A DNA stretch of 47,834 bases from Clostridium sp. Its GTDB lineage: Bacteria; Bacillota; Clostridia; Oscillospirales; Ruminococcaceae. The stretch covers positions 1-47,834 of the forward strand of contig JAMPFN010000013.1 in assembly GCA_023664445.1 (NCBI GenBank). Direction: 5' to 3'. The position numbers and the translations under genes are program-made. The notes below the pieces were generated by a model that ran no database searches, was not told the DNA's origin, and was given only the letters and a program-made list of their open reading frames with translations. Position 1 is the first letter of the stretch. The number at the start of each line of letters is the position of its first letter. This document shows, piece after piece, positions 35,368 through 43,464 of this stretch.

Positions 35368-36888
35368 TTATATTTTCTCTTTAAATTTCAGACCGCCTAT
35401 CACATGAAATTCCAACACATTTTGGCTTATCACAATAATTTTCTCCACGATATTTTCAAACGCTGATTTGTCAAATTCCGTTATAGGATTTTCTTGCTTT
35501 TCAAAGTAATCTATCAGCATTTCTATCTGATCGAGCGTTTCATCTTCATCGTCAAGATGCGTGATTTTTTTCAGTTCAGACTGCAGTTTATTAACATTTG
35601 CATTAAGCTCAGAAGTCTGCTCAAGGTACTTCCCATTGTCGAGAAATCCCTTTGTTTTAAGCCTTGCAAGAACGTGCGTCTGCTCCTTGAGTTTGGCGAT
35701 CTCCTTGTGTATTTCCATTACGTTGGAATTACCGCTGAATCGCCGTAATTTTAAGTCCTGTAATGCAATTTGCAAGGGCACGAGAATCTGCTTATAATTG
35801 TAAAACAGTTTATTATAAAGCGTTATAAATGCGTTATAAAACCGCTGCTCTGAAATTTGTTTTATACTGCAATTTTTAGCAGACGTATTATGATTTCTGC
35901 ATTCCCAATATGTGCTGCCGTTAATGTGCTTTATACGAAACATTGTACCGCATTCTCCGCAGTAAATTTTCTGACTTAGTGGGCAAATACATTTTTTCAC
36001 TTCAAAAGATCGTGATGACATCAATTGTTGTACCTTGTCAAACTGTTCCTGCGGAATTATGGCGTCGTGCGTGTTTTCCGCATAATATTTTTCTTCACAG
36101 CCGTTATTTATAATCGTTTTGTAAGGAAGTACCGTAGTGGTACACGTTTTATGCCACAATGAATTTCCGGTGTATTTTTCATTCGTCAAAATATATCTTA
36201 CAGCTATGCTTGACCATTTCCTTTTATCCGATTTCTGATTTAATAAATTCGCAATTGCTTCAGTACCCAAACCATTTAAATAGCTGTCGTAAATAAGCCG
36301 AATAATTTTTGCTTCTTCTTCAACAATTATAAGCTGCTTATTTTCTATCCGATAGCCATAGGGAGCATGAGGAAGCACATAAGTCCCGTTCTGCATTCGC
36401 TTCTGAACGCTCCAACGCATATTCTGCGAAATTGAAGTCGATTCCTCCTGTGCCAAACCGCCCATTATCGTTATCATCATTTCATCGGTCATATTGGCTG
36501 TATCAATGTTTTCCTTTTCAAAAAATACCGTAATTCCAAGGGATTTCAGCTCACGAATATTTTTAAGGCAATCCTTTGTATTTCGGGCGAAACGGCTGAT
36601 CGACTTTGTGTATATTCTGTCAATCTTACCCTTTCGGCAGTCCTTCATCATGCGCTGAAATTCCTCACGCTTATCATCACGAGTCCCTGTTACGCCCTCG
36701 TCGGCATAAATATCTATCAGAGTTTCCGTTTCCGAATGCTCAAAAATCTGACCGTAATATCTCGTCTGAGCCATAAAGGAATTCAACTGATCTTCGCTGT
36801 CTGAACTCACTCGGCAGTACGCCGCACAGCGGATCAGCGTATCTTTTTCTTCTGCTATTGTCGGCTGTATCACCGTAACTGTCGGCAT
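35368..36888 (-). CDS. Large serine recombinase (2)
   Basis: A 506-residue recombinase with AYCRVSSDSEDQ (nucleophile serine), GVTGTRDDKREEF, SRFARNTKDCLKNIREL, a recombinase domain (HAPYGYRIENKQLI), a zinc ribbon (CGECGTMFRIKHINGSTYWEC) and a coiled coil. It is similar in layout to recombinase 1 but clearly diverged. GGAGGTGA precedes the ATG. With its two downstream relatives it forms a three-gene recombination module. Confidence 0.92.
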   Translation of the reverse strand: MPTVTVIQPTIAEEKDTLIRCAAYCRVSSDSEDQLNSFMAQTRYYGQIFEHSETETLIDIYADEGVTGTRDDKREEFQRMMKDCRKGKIDRIYTKSISRFARNTKDCLKNIRELKSLGITVFFEKENIDTANMTDEMMITIMGGLAQEESTSISQNMRWSVQKRMQNGTYVLPHAPYGYRIENKQLIIVEEEAKIIRLIYDSYLNGLGTEAIANLLNQKSDKRKWSSIAVRYILTNEKYTGNSLWHKTCTTTVLPYKTIINNGCEEKYYAENTHDAIIPQEQFDKVQQLMSSRSFEVKKCICPLSQKIYCGECGTMFRIKHINGSTYWECRNHNTSAKNCSIKQISEQRFYNAFITLYNKLFYNYKQILVPLQIALQDLKLRRFSGNSNVMEIHKEIAKLKEQTHVLARLKTKGFLDNGKYLEQTSELNANVNKLQSELKKITHLDDEDETLDQIEMLIDYFEKQENPITEFDKSAFENIVEKIIVISQNVLEFHVIGGLKFKEKI

Positions 36889-36959
36889 ATTTTCACCTCC
36901 GTTTCACCAACAAGGATACCATATTTTTCATTGAAATGCTATCACCAAACCCGACAAAA

Positions 36960-37079
36960 TTACTTGTCTGAATCTGTGCAGTTTTTACGCTTATCAGCTT
37001 GTCCTGCCGCCACGCAAAGACAAGCTGCAAACATTCCGACAATGCCGCCGATTACCATACCTATGAAAAATATTAACAT
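36960..37079 (-). CDS. DUF3789-like small membrane protein
   Basis: A 39-residue protein, MLIFFIGMVIGGIVGMF..., with one membrane helix rich in small residues and a charged tail QADKRKNCTDSDK. AGGAGG eight bases upstream decides the start. It matches the tiny DUF3789 proteins common in Firmicutes conjugative and integrative elements. It sits between the 52-residue gene and a serine recombinase. Confidence 0.75.
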   Translation of the reverse strand: MLIFFIGMVIGGIVGMFAACLCVAAGQADKRKNCTDSDK

Positions 37080-37090
37080 CTCAAAACCTC

Positions 37091-37249
37091 CTATGCCGCG
37101 TCCCTTGAGGACGGAAACTTTCTGTAAATATCCTCTGCATTTCTGCTGTTAAAATTCTGTTTTTCGCTTTCTTCAAGAATCTTGCTGATCTTATCGGAAA
37201 ACATTCTTGCCATAAAGTCGTTGAATTCTGCCTGTCCGAATTTAGTCAT
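37091..37249 (-). CDS. 52-residue protein of the mobile-element operon
   Basis: MTKFGQAEFNDFMARMFS... ending FPSSRDAA. A basic, probably helical protein with no recognised family. Its ATG overlaps the final codons of the broken mazF frame, and its stop lies next to the ribosome site of the DUF3789 gene. Overlapping starts and stops argue that it is a real coupled gene. Confidence 0.6.
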   Translation of the reverse strand: MTKFGQAEFNDFMARMFSDKISKILEESEKQNFNSRNAEDIYRKFPSSRDAA

Positions 37250-37589
37250 TAACCTTCACCCCGATACTTATTTTTACTGCTTTATCCACCTTTTCCATGA
37301 TTTCCAAACCTACCGAACCCACATATCTCAGCAGTCGGTTACGGTCAATTGTGCGTATCTGTTACGCAAGAACGATCGAGTTCTTGGGCAGCAATCTTGA
37401 ACCTCTGATATGAATATGAGTGGGCATATTATTCTTTTTTGCTGACGACAGCGGAAGTACCACAAGCGTCGGACTATGCTTGTTTCCAATGTTATTCTGC
37501 ACTACCAAAACAGGTCTGATACCGCCCTGTTCCGAACCGATTATCGGGTCTAAATCCGCATAGAATATATCTCCGCGCTTTACAATCAT
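37242..37589 (-). pseudogene. mazF: MazF/PemK-type toxin with a premature stop
   Basis: Residues 1-75 are a clear MazF N-terminus: MIVKRGDIFYADLDPIIGSEQGG, with RPVLVVQNNIGNKHSPT. A TAA at 37362-37364 follows SIVLA. In the same frame the sequence continues QIRTIDRNRLLRYVG...VKVND to a stop at 37242, exactly the usual MazF C-terminus, giving 115 codons against about 116 for NdoA. A single G-to-T change (GAA to TAA) explains it. MazF cuts mRNA at specific sites; this copy lacks the C-terminal helices. No mazE is visible upstream. Confidence 0.85.
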
Positions 37590-37599
37590 TTTAGCGTTC

Positions 37600-38160
37600 T
37601 CCTTTCATTTTTATATATTTTAAAATTACATACTTTTTCTCCGGTCGAGCCTTATAAAAAATACGCTCTAAAAGTAAGAAACGAATTGTCCTGCCGGGTC
37701 ACCGTCTTTATGTAAAACTGCGGTCTGCCAAACGCAAACCGCAGTAATAACTCATTTTGCCTTCGTTTAATTTTCCATGATACTTATTCTCAATATCCGT
37801 CATGGCGGAGCGTCGTGAACGATCGGCAGCTTACCGATCTCATGGAAATCTCATCCCTCCGAGGTTCTCCCGGAGCCGCCCTCATTGCCTGATTCCCCGA
37901 CCAAGGGGTGCTGTGACTGGACGGAAGTATCATTGTCCTCCTGCGTTTCATTGCCGTTCCGAAAAGCTGTTCCGGATTTTGAAGTTTCATATTTCTCGCT
38001 CGCTCTTTCGAGGTCTTGGCGTATGGCTTCTTTGGCTGACGATTTTTAGACCGCCCGCAAGATTAACGTATTCCCGATGCTGTATATTCAATTTTCAAGT
38101 TTCCTGAAAGGATTTATTTCTCCTTTCGCTTGTATAGGGGAAGAAGTCGGTGTTTTGATA
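37600..38160. other. Structured intergenic stretch, no supported gene
   Basis: About 570 bp between the broken mazF and the sigma-like gene. It has a stem CTGCGGT/ACCGCAG near 37719-37746, GATCGG/CCGATC at 37821-37839 and CCCC/GGGG near 37895. It is more GC-rich than its surroundings. The minus-strand ORF of 66 codons within has no ribosome site or recognisable domain. It could hold a leader RNA or a non-coding RNA of the element. Confidence 0.4.
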
Positions 38161-38172
38161 CCCCCTAAATTT

Positions 38173-38601
38173 TTATTTTTCTAAAAGTTTGTTGAGTTTG
38201 CACAAAATCTTTGCTTTCTTTTTGTTGATATTTTTCTGATTTATGTTATAAAACTCAGCGCATTCACGTTCTGTCTTATTTTCAAAATACAGCATAATTA
38301 TCAGTTCTCGTTCAGATTCCGACAATAAATCAAGGCAGCTATACAGCCGTTCAACGAATATTTTTCGGTCTGTTTCTTCTTCCACATCATAATCTGTTTT
38401 AAACTCCTTAAAGTTTTCAAATGCATTTTCATACCCACCGATCAGCGCAGAAAACTGTATCTCATGCTTGAAAAACGACTCGTCATTATCGTCTATATTC
38501 CACTGGGTTCTGTTGTAATTTGTGCGAATCTTCTCACTCACCTCAACCTCCACAAATTTTTTCGATATCGTATCGTAAACACGTACCGTGTTCTTCTTCA
38601 A
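38173..38601 (-). CDS. Sigma-70 region-4-like regulator
   Basis: A 142-residue protein starting with TTG at 38601, seven bases after GGAGGTGA. The C-terminal half (SESERELIIMLYFENKTERECAEFYNI...KKKAKILCKLNKLL) is a helix-turn-helix like sigma region 4, as in the sigma-like regulators of Firmicutes conjugative elements. The N-terminal half has a conserved-looking IRTNYNRTQWNIDDNDESF. It probably controls the mobile-element genes downstream. Confidence 0.75.
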   Translation of the reverse strand: MKKNTVRVYDTISKKFVEVEVSEKIRTNYNRTQWNIDDNDESFFKHEIQFSALIGGYENAFENFKEFKTDYDVEEETDRKIFVERLYSCLDLLSESERELIIMLYFENKTERECAEFYNINQKNINKKKAKILCKLNKLLEK

Positions 38602-38720
38602 TTTTTTTCACCTCCGTTCAATTCAAAATCAAACGAAGGCTATGGATATTCGGCTATTAAACACAGCCATTTTGCTGTCAAAAACATGATTGTCCTTTCC
38701 CATGAATAGGTTAAGGACAC

Positions 38721-38752
38721 AAAAAAAGTCTGCATACTTACGTACGCAGACT
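38721..38752 (-). terminator. Intrinsic terminator of the secreted-protein/ABC operon
   Basis: The stem AGTCTGC/GCAGACT with further pairs inside (38727-38752) runs into seven T on the minus strand. It marks the end of the agr-linked operon and a border with the mobile element. The rest of 38602-38929 has two small hairpins and no gene. Confidence 0.8.
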
Positions 38753-38929
38753 AAAATCATCTGAAAGCAGAATATATAAAATGAGAATACAAAACATTTC
38801 GCTTTGTTTATTCTGCAAAACGATCATGTTTTGTACCCTCAGTACAATTTGTATTAATGGTTTTATGATAATTTTTAACATAACAAATTATTTTGTTAAA
38901 AGTAAATTTATAAAAAGTAAACATCAAAA

Positions 38930-39310
38930 TTAAGACACCCTTACAGAGCCGGTAACAGATACTGACGGAGCACTTTCATCTATAATTAATCTCATATTTA
39001 CTGATATTTTTGCTGTCATTTGTGACAAAGAAATATGATATATACCTGTTTCAGTAATTATAGTCTGCTTTGGATTTAAACCGGATGAGCTTACTGATAA
39101 TTTTGCTCCTTCTGTCAATTGTGTCACATCAATAATTATTTCACGACTGTTTTGAGTATCTATCGTTAAGGAAGATACAACTTGAGATGCCGTCGCTCCT
39201 TTTATATACCTTAATATAAATGATTTACTACTGCTGCCAGCAGATACATTAGTTACATTTAAAAGTAAAAATGCTAATACGGTAAAAATCGAAGTTACAT
39301 ATTTTTTCAT
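38930..39310 (-). CDS. Small secreted protein of the ABC operon
   Basis: A 126-residue protein with a signal peptide (MKKYVTSIFTVLAFLLLNVTNVSAG, cleavage near 25). The mature 100 residues are serine/threonine- and valine-rich with alternating polar and hydrophobic residues, so probably a beta sandwich, and have no cysteine. It is the last gene of the operon, right behind the ABC genes. I recognise no family. It may be an exported effector, or an immunity or adhesin-like protein. Confidence 0.7.
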   Translation of the reverse strand: MKKYVTSIFTVLAFLLLNVTNVSAGSSSKSFILRYIKGATASQVVSSLTIDTQNSREIIIDVTQLTEGAKLSVSSSGLNPKQTIITETGIYHISLSQMTAKISVNMRLIIDESAPSVSVTGSVRVS

Positions 39311-39313
39311 GTA

Positions 39314-39397
39314 TTACCACCCCTTCACTTTAGTTAAAACTTCCTTATCCATTTCACAAGTTTCACAAATCGCATCGCAGAAAACTTTTATTTTCAA
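39314..39397 (-). CDS. Candidate 27-residue cysteine peptide
   Basis: A TTG-start frame just after the ATPase stop, reading KIKVFCDAICETCEMDKEVL... and ending VKGW. Three cysteines form CxxxCxxC. It is in frame with the ATPase stop, so it could also be a readthrough tail. GAGG lies 13 bases upstream, a weak ribosome site. The stop is three bases before the next gene. Too short to judge coding by itself. Confidence 0.3.
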   Translation of the reverse strand: MKIKVFCDAICETCEMDKEVLTKVKGW

Positions 39398-39400
39398 AAA

Positions 39401-40057
39401 TCATTCTGAGTCCTCTTTGCCTATGATATTTTTATCCGTTATTTTTCCACCGGACATATGATAAACCACATCGCAGAGTGTTTCTATATCTTCTTTAATA
39501 TGGCTGGTCAGTAAAATAGTTTTTTTGTTTTTAAAATTTAAAATAAGATTTCTGATTTCAGAAACACCATTTTCATCAAGTCCATTAAACGGTTCGTCAA
39601 AAATCAATATTTCAGGATCTTCCATAATTGCTTGTGCAATTCTCAGACGCTGTTTCATACCCAATGAAAGCGCCGAAGTTTTAATTTTCATTTTCGGATC
39701 GATACCTACCGCTTCCATTGCATTTTTGATTTGATCATCGCCTATAACATTCCTTATCTGCGCAAGAATTTTGAGGTTTTCAAATGGGGTAATATACCCA
39801 ATAAAACTTGACTGTTCTATAACTACGCCTGCATTTTTTATAAAGTCGCAGTCATTTCCAATAATATTTCCGTTTACTGATATTTTTCCGGAATATTTTA
39901 TAAATCCGCAAATTGCTTTAAAAAGCATACTTTTTCCGCTTCCGTTTCTTCCAACAAAACCGGTACATAATCCTTTTTCTATATTTAAATTATCAATATC
40001 GATAATTATGTTTTTCTTTAATTTTACAGTTACATTTTCGACGCTTATAATATTCAT
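39401..40057 (-). CDS. ABC transporter ATP-binding protein
   Basis: A 218-residue ATPase. Walker A GRNGSGKS (residues 36-43), signature SLGMKQRL near 130, Walker B ILIFDEP near 150 and the H-loop histidine in LLTSHIKED are all intact. The ATG at 40057 has AAAGGAAG upstream. It overlaps the permease gene by four bases. The size and layout suit the LanF/BcrA-type exporters that secrete or expel peptides. Confidence 0.9.
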   Translation of the reverse strand: MNIISVENVTVKLKKNIIIDIDNLNIEKGLCTGFVGRNGSGKSMLFKAICGFIKYSGKISVNGNIIGNDCDFIKNAGVVIEQSSFIGYITPFENLKILAQIRNVIGDDQIKNAMEAVGIDPKMKIKTSALSLGMKQRLRIAQAIMEDPEILIFDEPFNGLDENGVSEIRNLILNFKNKKTILLTSHIKEDIETLCDVVYHMSGGKITDKNIIGKEDSE

Positions 40058-40749
40058 CTTTTTCTTCCTTTCAGAATTATTGCAATTAAAAAAATGCTGC
40101 AAATAATAAAATATACTGCAAATGTCAATACAATTTTTGGTGAATCGTTATAGTAAACTAACGATATGCTTTTAAGATTCATATCAACCAACATTATGAG
40201 AAATATTGCAGCAATACAAATTCCTGTCAGCCAATACCTTTTTTTATAGATTGAACATATTATTGTTATAAAAGATATAATCATCAATAAAAATCCAAGC
40301 ATTACAGCGTATAAAAATATATGCAGTCCATGTGAAAACCTTATATTAATGTCAAATATTCTTTGACATAGCATAATGGATATCATATTCCATATAAGGA
40401 TACAAATTGTTCTTGGAATTATTTTTTTTACATAATTCCATATATACCTATAATAACTTCCGTGATATATAAGTTCTATTTTCTTATAGTCCGGTTCTGT
40501 TCTGAGAACAGGCGCCATTATAAAAAATTCTATTATTTCAAGTATCAGATTTCCTCTTAGAAATCTAATAATGTCATTATCATATATTTCAAACGGCATT
40601 TTATCAGAAATAATAAACCGCAGATAATCTGATGTTGTGACTTTCATTTGCATATTTGCTGTCATACTGAATTCACTATAGGCAATAATGTGTATCAGTG
40701 TTATCAGTATACAGAAACTGATATTTATAATTAAATTTCTTTTAATCAT
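40054..40749 (-). CDS. ABC permease subunit (3)
   Basis: A 231-residue protein with about six membrane helices. It has the segment KIELIYHGSYYRYIWNYVKKI after the second helix, which resembles the YGSLWKYICRRI segment of permease 2 and probably contacts the ATPase. Family unknown. Stop and start overlap on both sides, so it is one operon. A three-permease set is unusual. Confidence 0.75.
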   Translation of the reverse strand: MIKRNLIINISFCILITLIHIIAYSEFSMTANMQMKVTTSDYLRFIISDKMPFEIYDNDIIRFLRGNLILEIIEFFIMAPVLRTEPDYKKIELIYHGSYYRYIWNYVKKIIPRTICILIWNMISIMLCQRIFDINIRFSHGLHIFLYAVMLGFLLMIISFITIICSIYKKRYWLTGICIAAIFLIMLVDMNLKSISLVYYNDSPKIVLTFAVYFIICSIFLIAIILKGRKR

Positions 40750-41425
40750 CGCAGCACACCGTTTTTCTCATTTTTTTAATTGCAATTCCAAGTACTGTCG
40801 CCGCGATACTCCAGACTGCTATAACAGGAATTATATCCTTTAATATACTGACATTATTCGGAGCTTTGGTTATCAGCATCATAGGTTTTATGTAGTAGTT
40901 GTTTGCCATGTTAAGTCTTACTGAAATAAAAAAGGATAATTCCGGAACAGAACAGAGCAGTATAATAACCAACGCAGAACCTAAAGCAGTTTTTTTACCG
41001 CAGAATGTCTGAATTATAAGAATAATATACGTCATAAGGGATATTGTTAAAAGCAATACTGAAAAAAATATAACGACAGTTTCGGGATTTATGATCTTAA
41101 CTGAAAAGTATTCATAAGCATAAATAAAAAGTGAGAATACTACGCAGTAAATTAAATTACTGTAAAATGTCGATATTATCCTACGGCATATATATTTCCA
41201 TAAGCTGCCGTATCTTATCAGTTCAATAGAATTCGTCTTTCCCATACCGCATAAAACAAAATATACAAGATAAATTCCCCAGAAACAAAGATAACACGGC
41301 ATACTGTTCAACGGTTTATTATAACCGCATATTTTCAGATTTACCATAGATATGAAAATAATCATATATCCGAATGAACAAACTGATGATAACAGCAATC
41401 TATTAATTAGTAATTTTGATTTCAT
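40742..41425 (-). CDS. ABC permease subunit (2)
   Basis: A 227-residue protein with about six membrane helices. The motif ELIRYGSLWKYICRRI lies after helix 2 and parallels the coupling-type segments in the two neighbours. GGAGA precedes the ATG by seven bases. It overlaps permease 3 by 8 bases and permease 1 by 23. No named family recognised. Confidence 0.75.
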   Translation of the reverse strand: MKSKLLINRLLLSSVCSFGYMIIFISMVNLKICGYNKPLNSMPCYLCFWGIYLVYFVLCGMGKTNSIELIRYGSLWKYICRRIISTFYSNLIYCVVFSLFIYAYEYFSVKIINPETVVIFFSVLLLTISLMTYIILIIQTFCGKKTALGSALVIILLCSVPELSFFISVRLNMANNYYIKPMMLITKAPNNVSILKDIIPVIAVWSIAATVLGIAIKKMRKTVCCDD

Positions 41426-42242
41426 TTCTTAATCTCCGAATAATTAAAATAATGGCTGCTATAAAAACAGGTATTAACGAAAAATAAACCGAATACCATT
41501 CCGAATAAACTTCACCCGTTACAGTAACGGGATACCATGGTGAGAATTGCTGAAATAAGAATATACCTGTCATGTTATGAATTGCCGAAAGAACATTTCC
41601 GACTAATAGGTAATAAATATGCGGTATAAGAATGATAAGAAAACTTTTTTCCGTATTTATTGATATTGCTGCGGCAAACAAACCGAAGGCAAAACCAAAT
41701 ACAAAATATACTGTGAAACCATGAATCATTCCTCCTAATACAGGAAAGTTTTTCATGAGATCCGGAAAAAAATCCATAAGCATACCGCAGTCATATTCAG
41801 GATTTCTTAATCCGATAAAAGCGCCGAAAATGATGAAAATCCAATATCCTGTCATCATAACGAATCCGGAAATCAACGCATATTTCATACATTTTGAAAT
41901 TATAGTCTTTTTGTATGATGCTTTTCGTACAAAAATATACTGCAAATAACCATTATTTTCATATGAAGCAAATATAACCGGCAACGTTGCAAATAACGGA
42001 TAAAACAGCGGCGTATACATATTGCTGTGGATATGATACATATCCCAGTCAAGCAGCTGATTTATAAGCATATCCTTTGCCTCCAAAATTTCGTCTGCCG
42101 GTATATCGCTGAAATCGTCAAAAAACATCAGATCAACCCATGAACTCTGTATTAAAAATGATACTATCATTATCATCGGCATTGCCAAAACAGCAATAAT
42201 CGTCCTAACATTAAAAAGCTGTTTTTTAGTTATCAATTTCAT
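41403..42242 (-). CDS. ABC permease subunit (1)
   Basis: A 279-residue protein with six helices. The large extracellular loop of about 60 residues (about 35-90) lies between helices 1 and 2, and YIFVRKASYKKTIISK is its coupling-type segment. The ATG at 42242 is chosen because GAGG precedes it and residue 2 on is MKLITKKQL, typical of a cytoplasmic N-terminus. It directly follows the lipoprotein gene. Confidence 0.75.
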   Translation of the reverse strand: MKLITKKQLFNVRTIIAVLAMPMIMIVSFLIQSSWVDLMFFDDFSDIPADEILEAKDMLINQLLDWDMYHIHSNMYTPLFYPLFATLPVIFASYENNGYLQYIFVRKASYKKTIISKCMKYALISGFVMMTGYWIFIIFGAFIGLRNPEYDCGMLMDFFPDLMKNFPVLGGMIHGFTVYFVFGFAFGLFAAAISINTEKSFLIILIPHIYYLLVGNVLSAIHNMTGIFLFQQFSPWYPVTVTGEVYSEWYSVYFSLIPVFIAAIILIIRRLRNEIKITN

Positions 42243-42250
42243 ATCCAACC

Positions 42251-42832
42251 TCAATATAAACCATATGGTCTGATTTCTATAGTGCAGGCTTCCGGACGAA
42301 ATGTATATACGATGCCCCAATTTTCATCGCTGTTTTCGCTGCCGATTAATGGCTCAACTGAACCGGTTTCTTCTGATTTTTTTGTTTCTTCTTCGTATTT
42401 ATCAAGAAAAACCTGCGGTATATCTGAGGAATATGTAAAATTCAGCAGCTCAAAAGCATTTTGCAAACATTTTTCTAAATCATCCGTATTATTTTCTACA
42501 GCAGCCGGATCGATACTAAAAGATATAACCGAAATTTCTGTATCTTGATATATAACTTCTGTATTTATATTACTTTTTTTATAAGATAAAGTTGTCATGT
42601 ATGAATCCTCGGACTGTTTTTTAAAGTTATTGCTGCTGATAAGGGAATTTACGAAATCCTCATGAGATATTTCTATACATGGCATATTTTCAATTAATTC
42701 CTGTTCTTCCATTTCAGCTGAATTTAAGCTTGCTGCTTCTGATGAAACAGAATCTTCTTTTATTTCACTTGAACAGCCTGACATAATAATAGCTGACAAC
42801 AAAAAGCATATAGCTATTTTTACTTTTTTCAT
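42251..42832 (-). CDS. Lipoprotein of the ABC operon
   Basis: A 193-residue protein with a type II signal peptide (MKKVKIAICFLLSAIIMSGC, lipobox cysteine at 20). The mature part is acidic, with a serine-rich stretch, and no domain I recognise. A lipoprotein encoded beside a peptide-type ABC exporter often serves as an immunity or capture protein; here that is inference. A hairpin separates it from the secreted protein gene upstream. Confidence 0.75.
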   Translation of the reverse strand: MKKVKIAICFLLSAIIMSGCSSEIKEDSVSSEAASLNSAEMEEQELIENMPCIEISHEDFVNSLISSNNFKKQSEDSYMTTLSYKKSNINTEVIYQDTEISVISFSIDPAAVENNTDDLEKCLQNAFELLNFTYSSDIPQVFLDKYEEETKKSEETGSVEPLIGSENSDENWGIVYTFRPEACTIEIRPYGLY

Positions 42833-42861
42833 TGTGTTCTCCTCAATACGATTTATAAATA

Positions 42862-42896
42862 GTCATGATCCGTTTCAAAAAAGAAACGGACATGAC
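42862..42896 (-). terminator. Hairpin between the secreted-protein gene and the lipoprotein gene
   Basis: The stem GTCATG-TCCGTTTC/GAAACGGA-CATGAC has a 6-nt loop and one bulge. It has only a weak T tract, so it likely lets part of the transcription pass, as in bacteriocin operons where the structural gene is made in excess. Confidence 0.6.
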
Positions 42897-42923
42897 ATAT
42901 TTTATTGTACACAGAGTTTTAGA

Positions 42924-43334
42924 TTATGATTCATCCGGCGACCATGATCCGGTTACAAGAATAGATGATCCACTATAGGTTTTTGAAACATACAAATCGT
43001 ATTCATAATTTTTACTTGCACTTGTTGAGAAGACTTTTCTTTGTCCCTTGGTAGCAGAACAAGAACCACGATTACTACCATTTGAGTTTCTTATTACTGC
43101 AGTTACCATAGAATTGTCTCCAGAAGCATTTCCTCCAGAATAATTGAAAACGGCTTTTCCAGAACCAGTTTTTGTTAAAGGATTACTGGAAACTTTGGTT
43201 TCTGAACCAACATAGGCTCTGACGTTTGAGAATTCTCTTATCTGACGAGCACTTGCGCTCATACCTGCTGCACCTACAGCGAGTGTTGATACTGCCATAA
43301 CAGAGGCAGCGATTTTCTTGAATGTTTTTGTCAT
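42924..43334 (-). CDS. Secreted protein upstream of the ABC operon
   Basis: A 136-residue protein with a signal peptide (MTKTFKKIAASVMAVSTLAVGAAG, cleavage after SASA near 30). The mature part of about 105 residues is rich in Ser, Gly, Asn and Thr, has one Cys, and ends GSWSPDES. The pattern suggests a beta-rich extracellular domain. The ATG at 43334 has AAAGGA upstream. Its promoter region holds a 17-bp inverted repeat. No family named; it could be a quorum-controlled effector or a bacteriocin-like protein. Confidence 0.7.
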   Translation of the reverse strand: MTKTFKKIAASVMAVSTLAVGAAGMSASARQIREFSNVRAYVGSETKVSSNPLTKTGSGKAVFNYSGGNASGDNSMVTAVIRNSNGSNRGSCSATKGQRKVFSTSASKNYEYDLYVSKTYSGSSILVTGSWSPDES

Positions 43335-43381
43335 GATTTTTTCCTTTCCAATCAACAAACCAAGTTGATCAATAATTTTTT

Positions 43382-43436
43382 ATAATACGAACGCTTTATG
43401 TATGATAAATATAACACGTTAAAGCGTTCGCATTAT
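43382..43436. promoter_or_regulatory. 17-bp inverted repeat in the secreted-protein promoter
   Basis: ATAATACGAACGCTTTA (43382-43398) and TAAAGCGTTCGCATTAT (43420-43436) are inverted with one mismatch and a 21-bp spacer. On the minus strand the -10 candidate TATTAT lies at the inner edge of one arm and the -35 is poor, so a protein bound here would likely activate or repress. Confidence 0.65.
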
Positions 43437-43464
43437 TGTCGTGCTTTGATTCGGCATATTAGCC

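Noticed and set aside
37790..37990. 66-codon minus-strand ORF in the structured gap of the mobile element
   Set aside because: It runs through hairpins, has no ribosome site and no familiar motif. Treated as non-coding.
37590..38172. MazE antitoxin upstream of the broken mazF
   Set aside because: No frame in this gap has a ribosome site and an antitoxin-like sequence, so I do not claim one.
42924..43334. Lactococcin 972-family bacteriocin
   Set aside because: The size, export signal and exporter neighbour are suggestive, but the characteristic tryptophan- and glycine-rich core of that family is not present.
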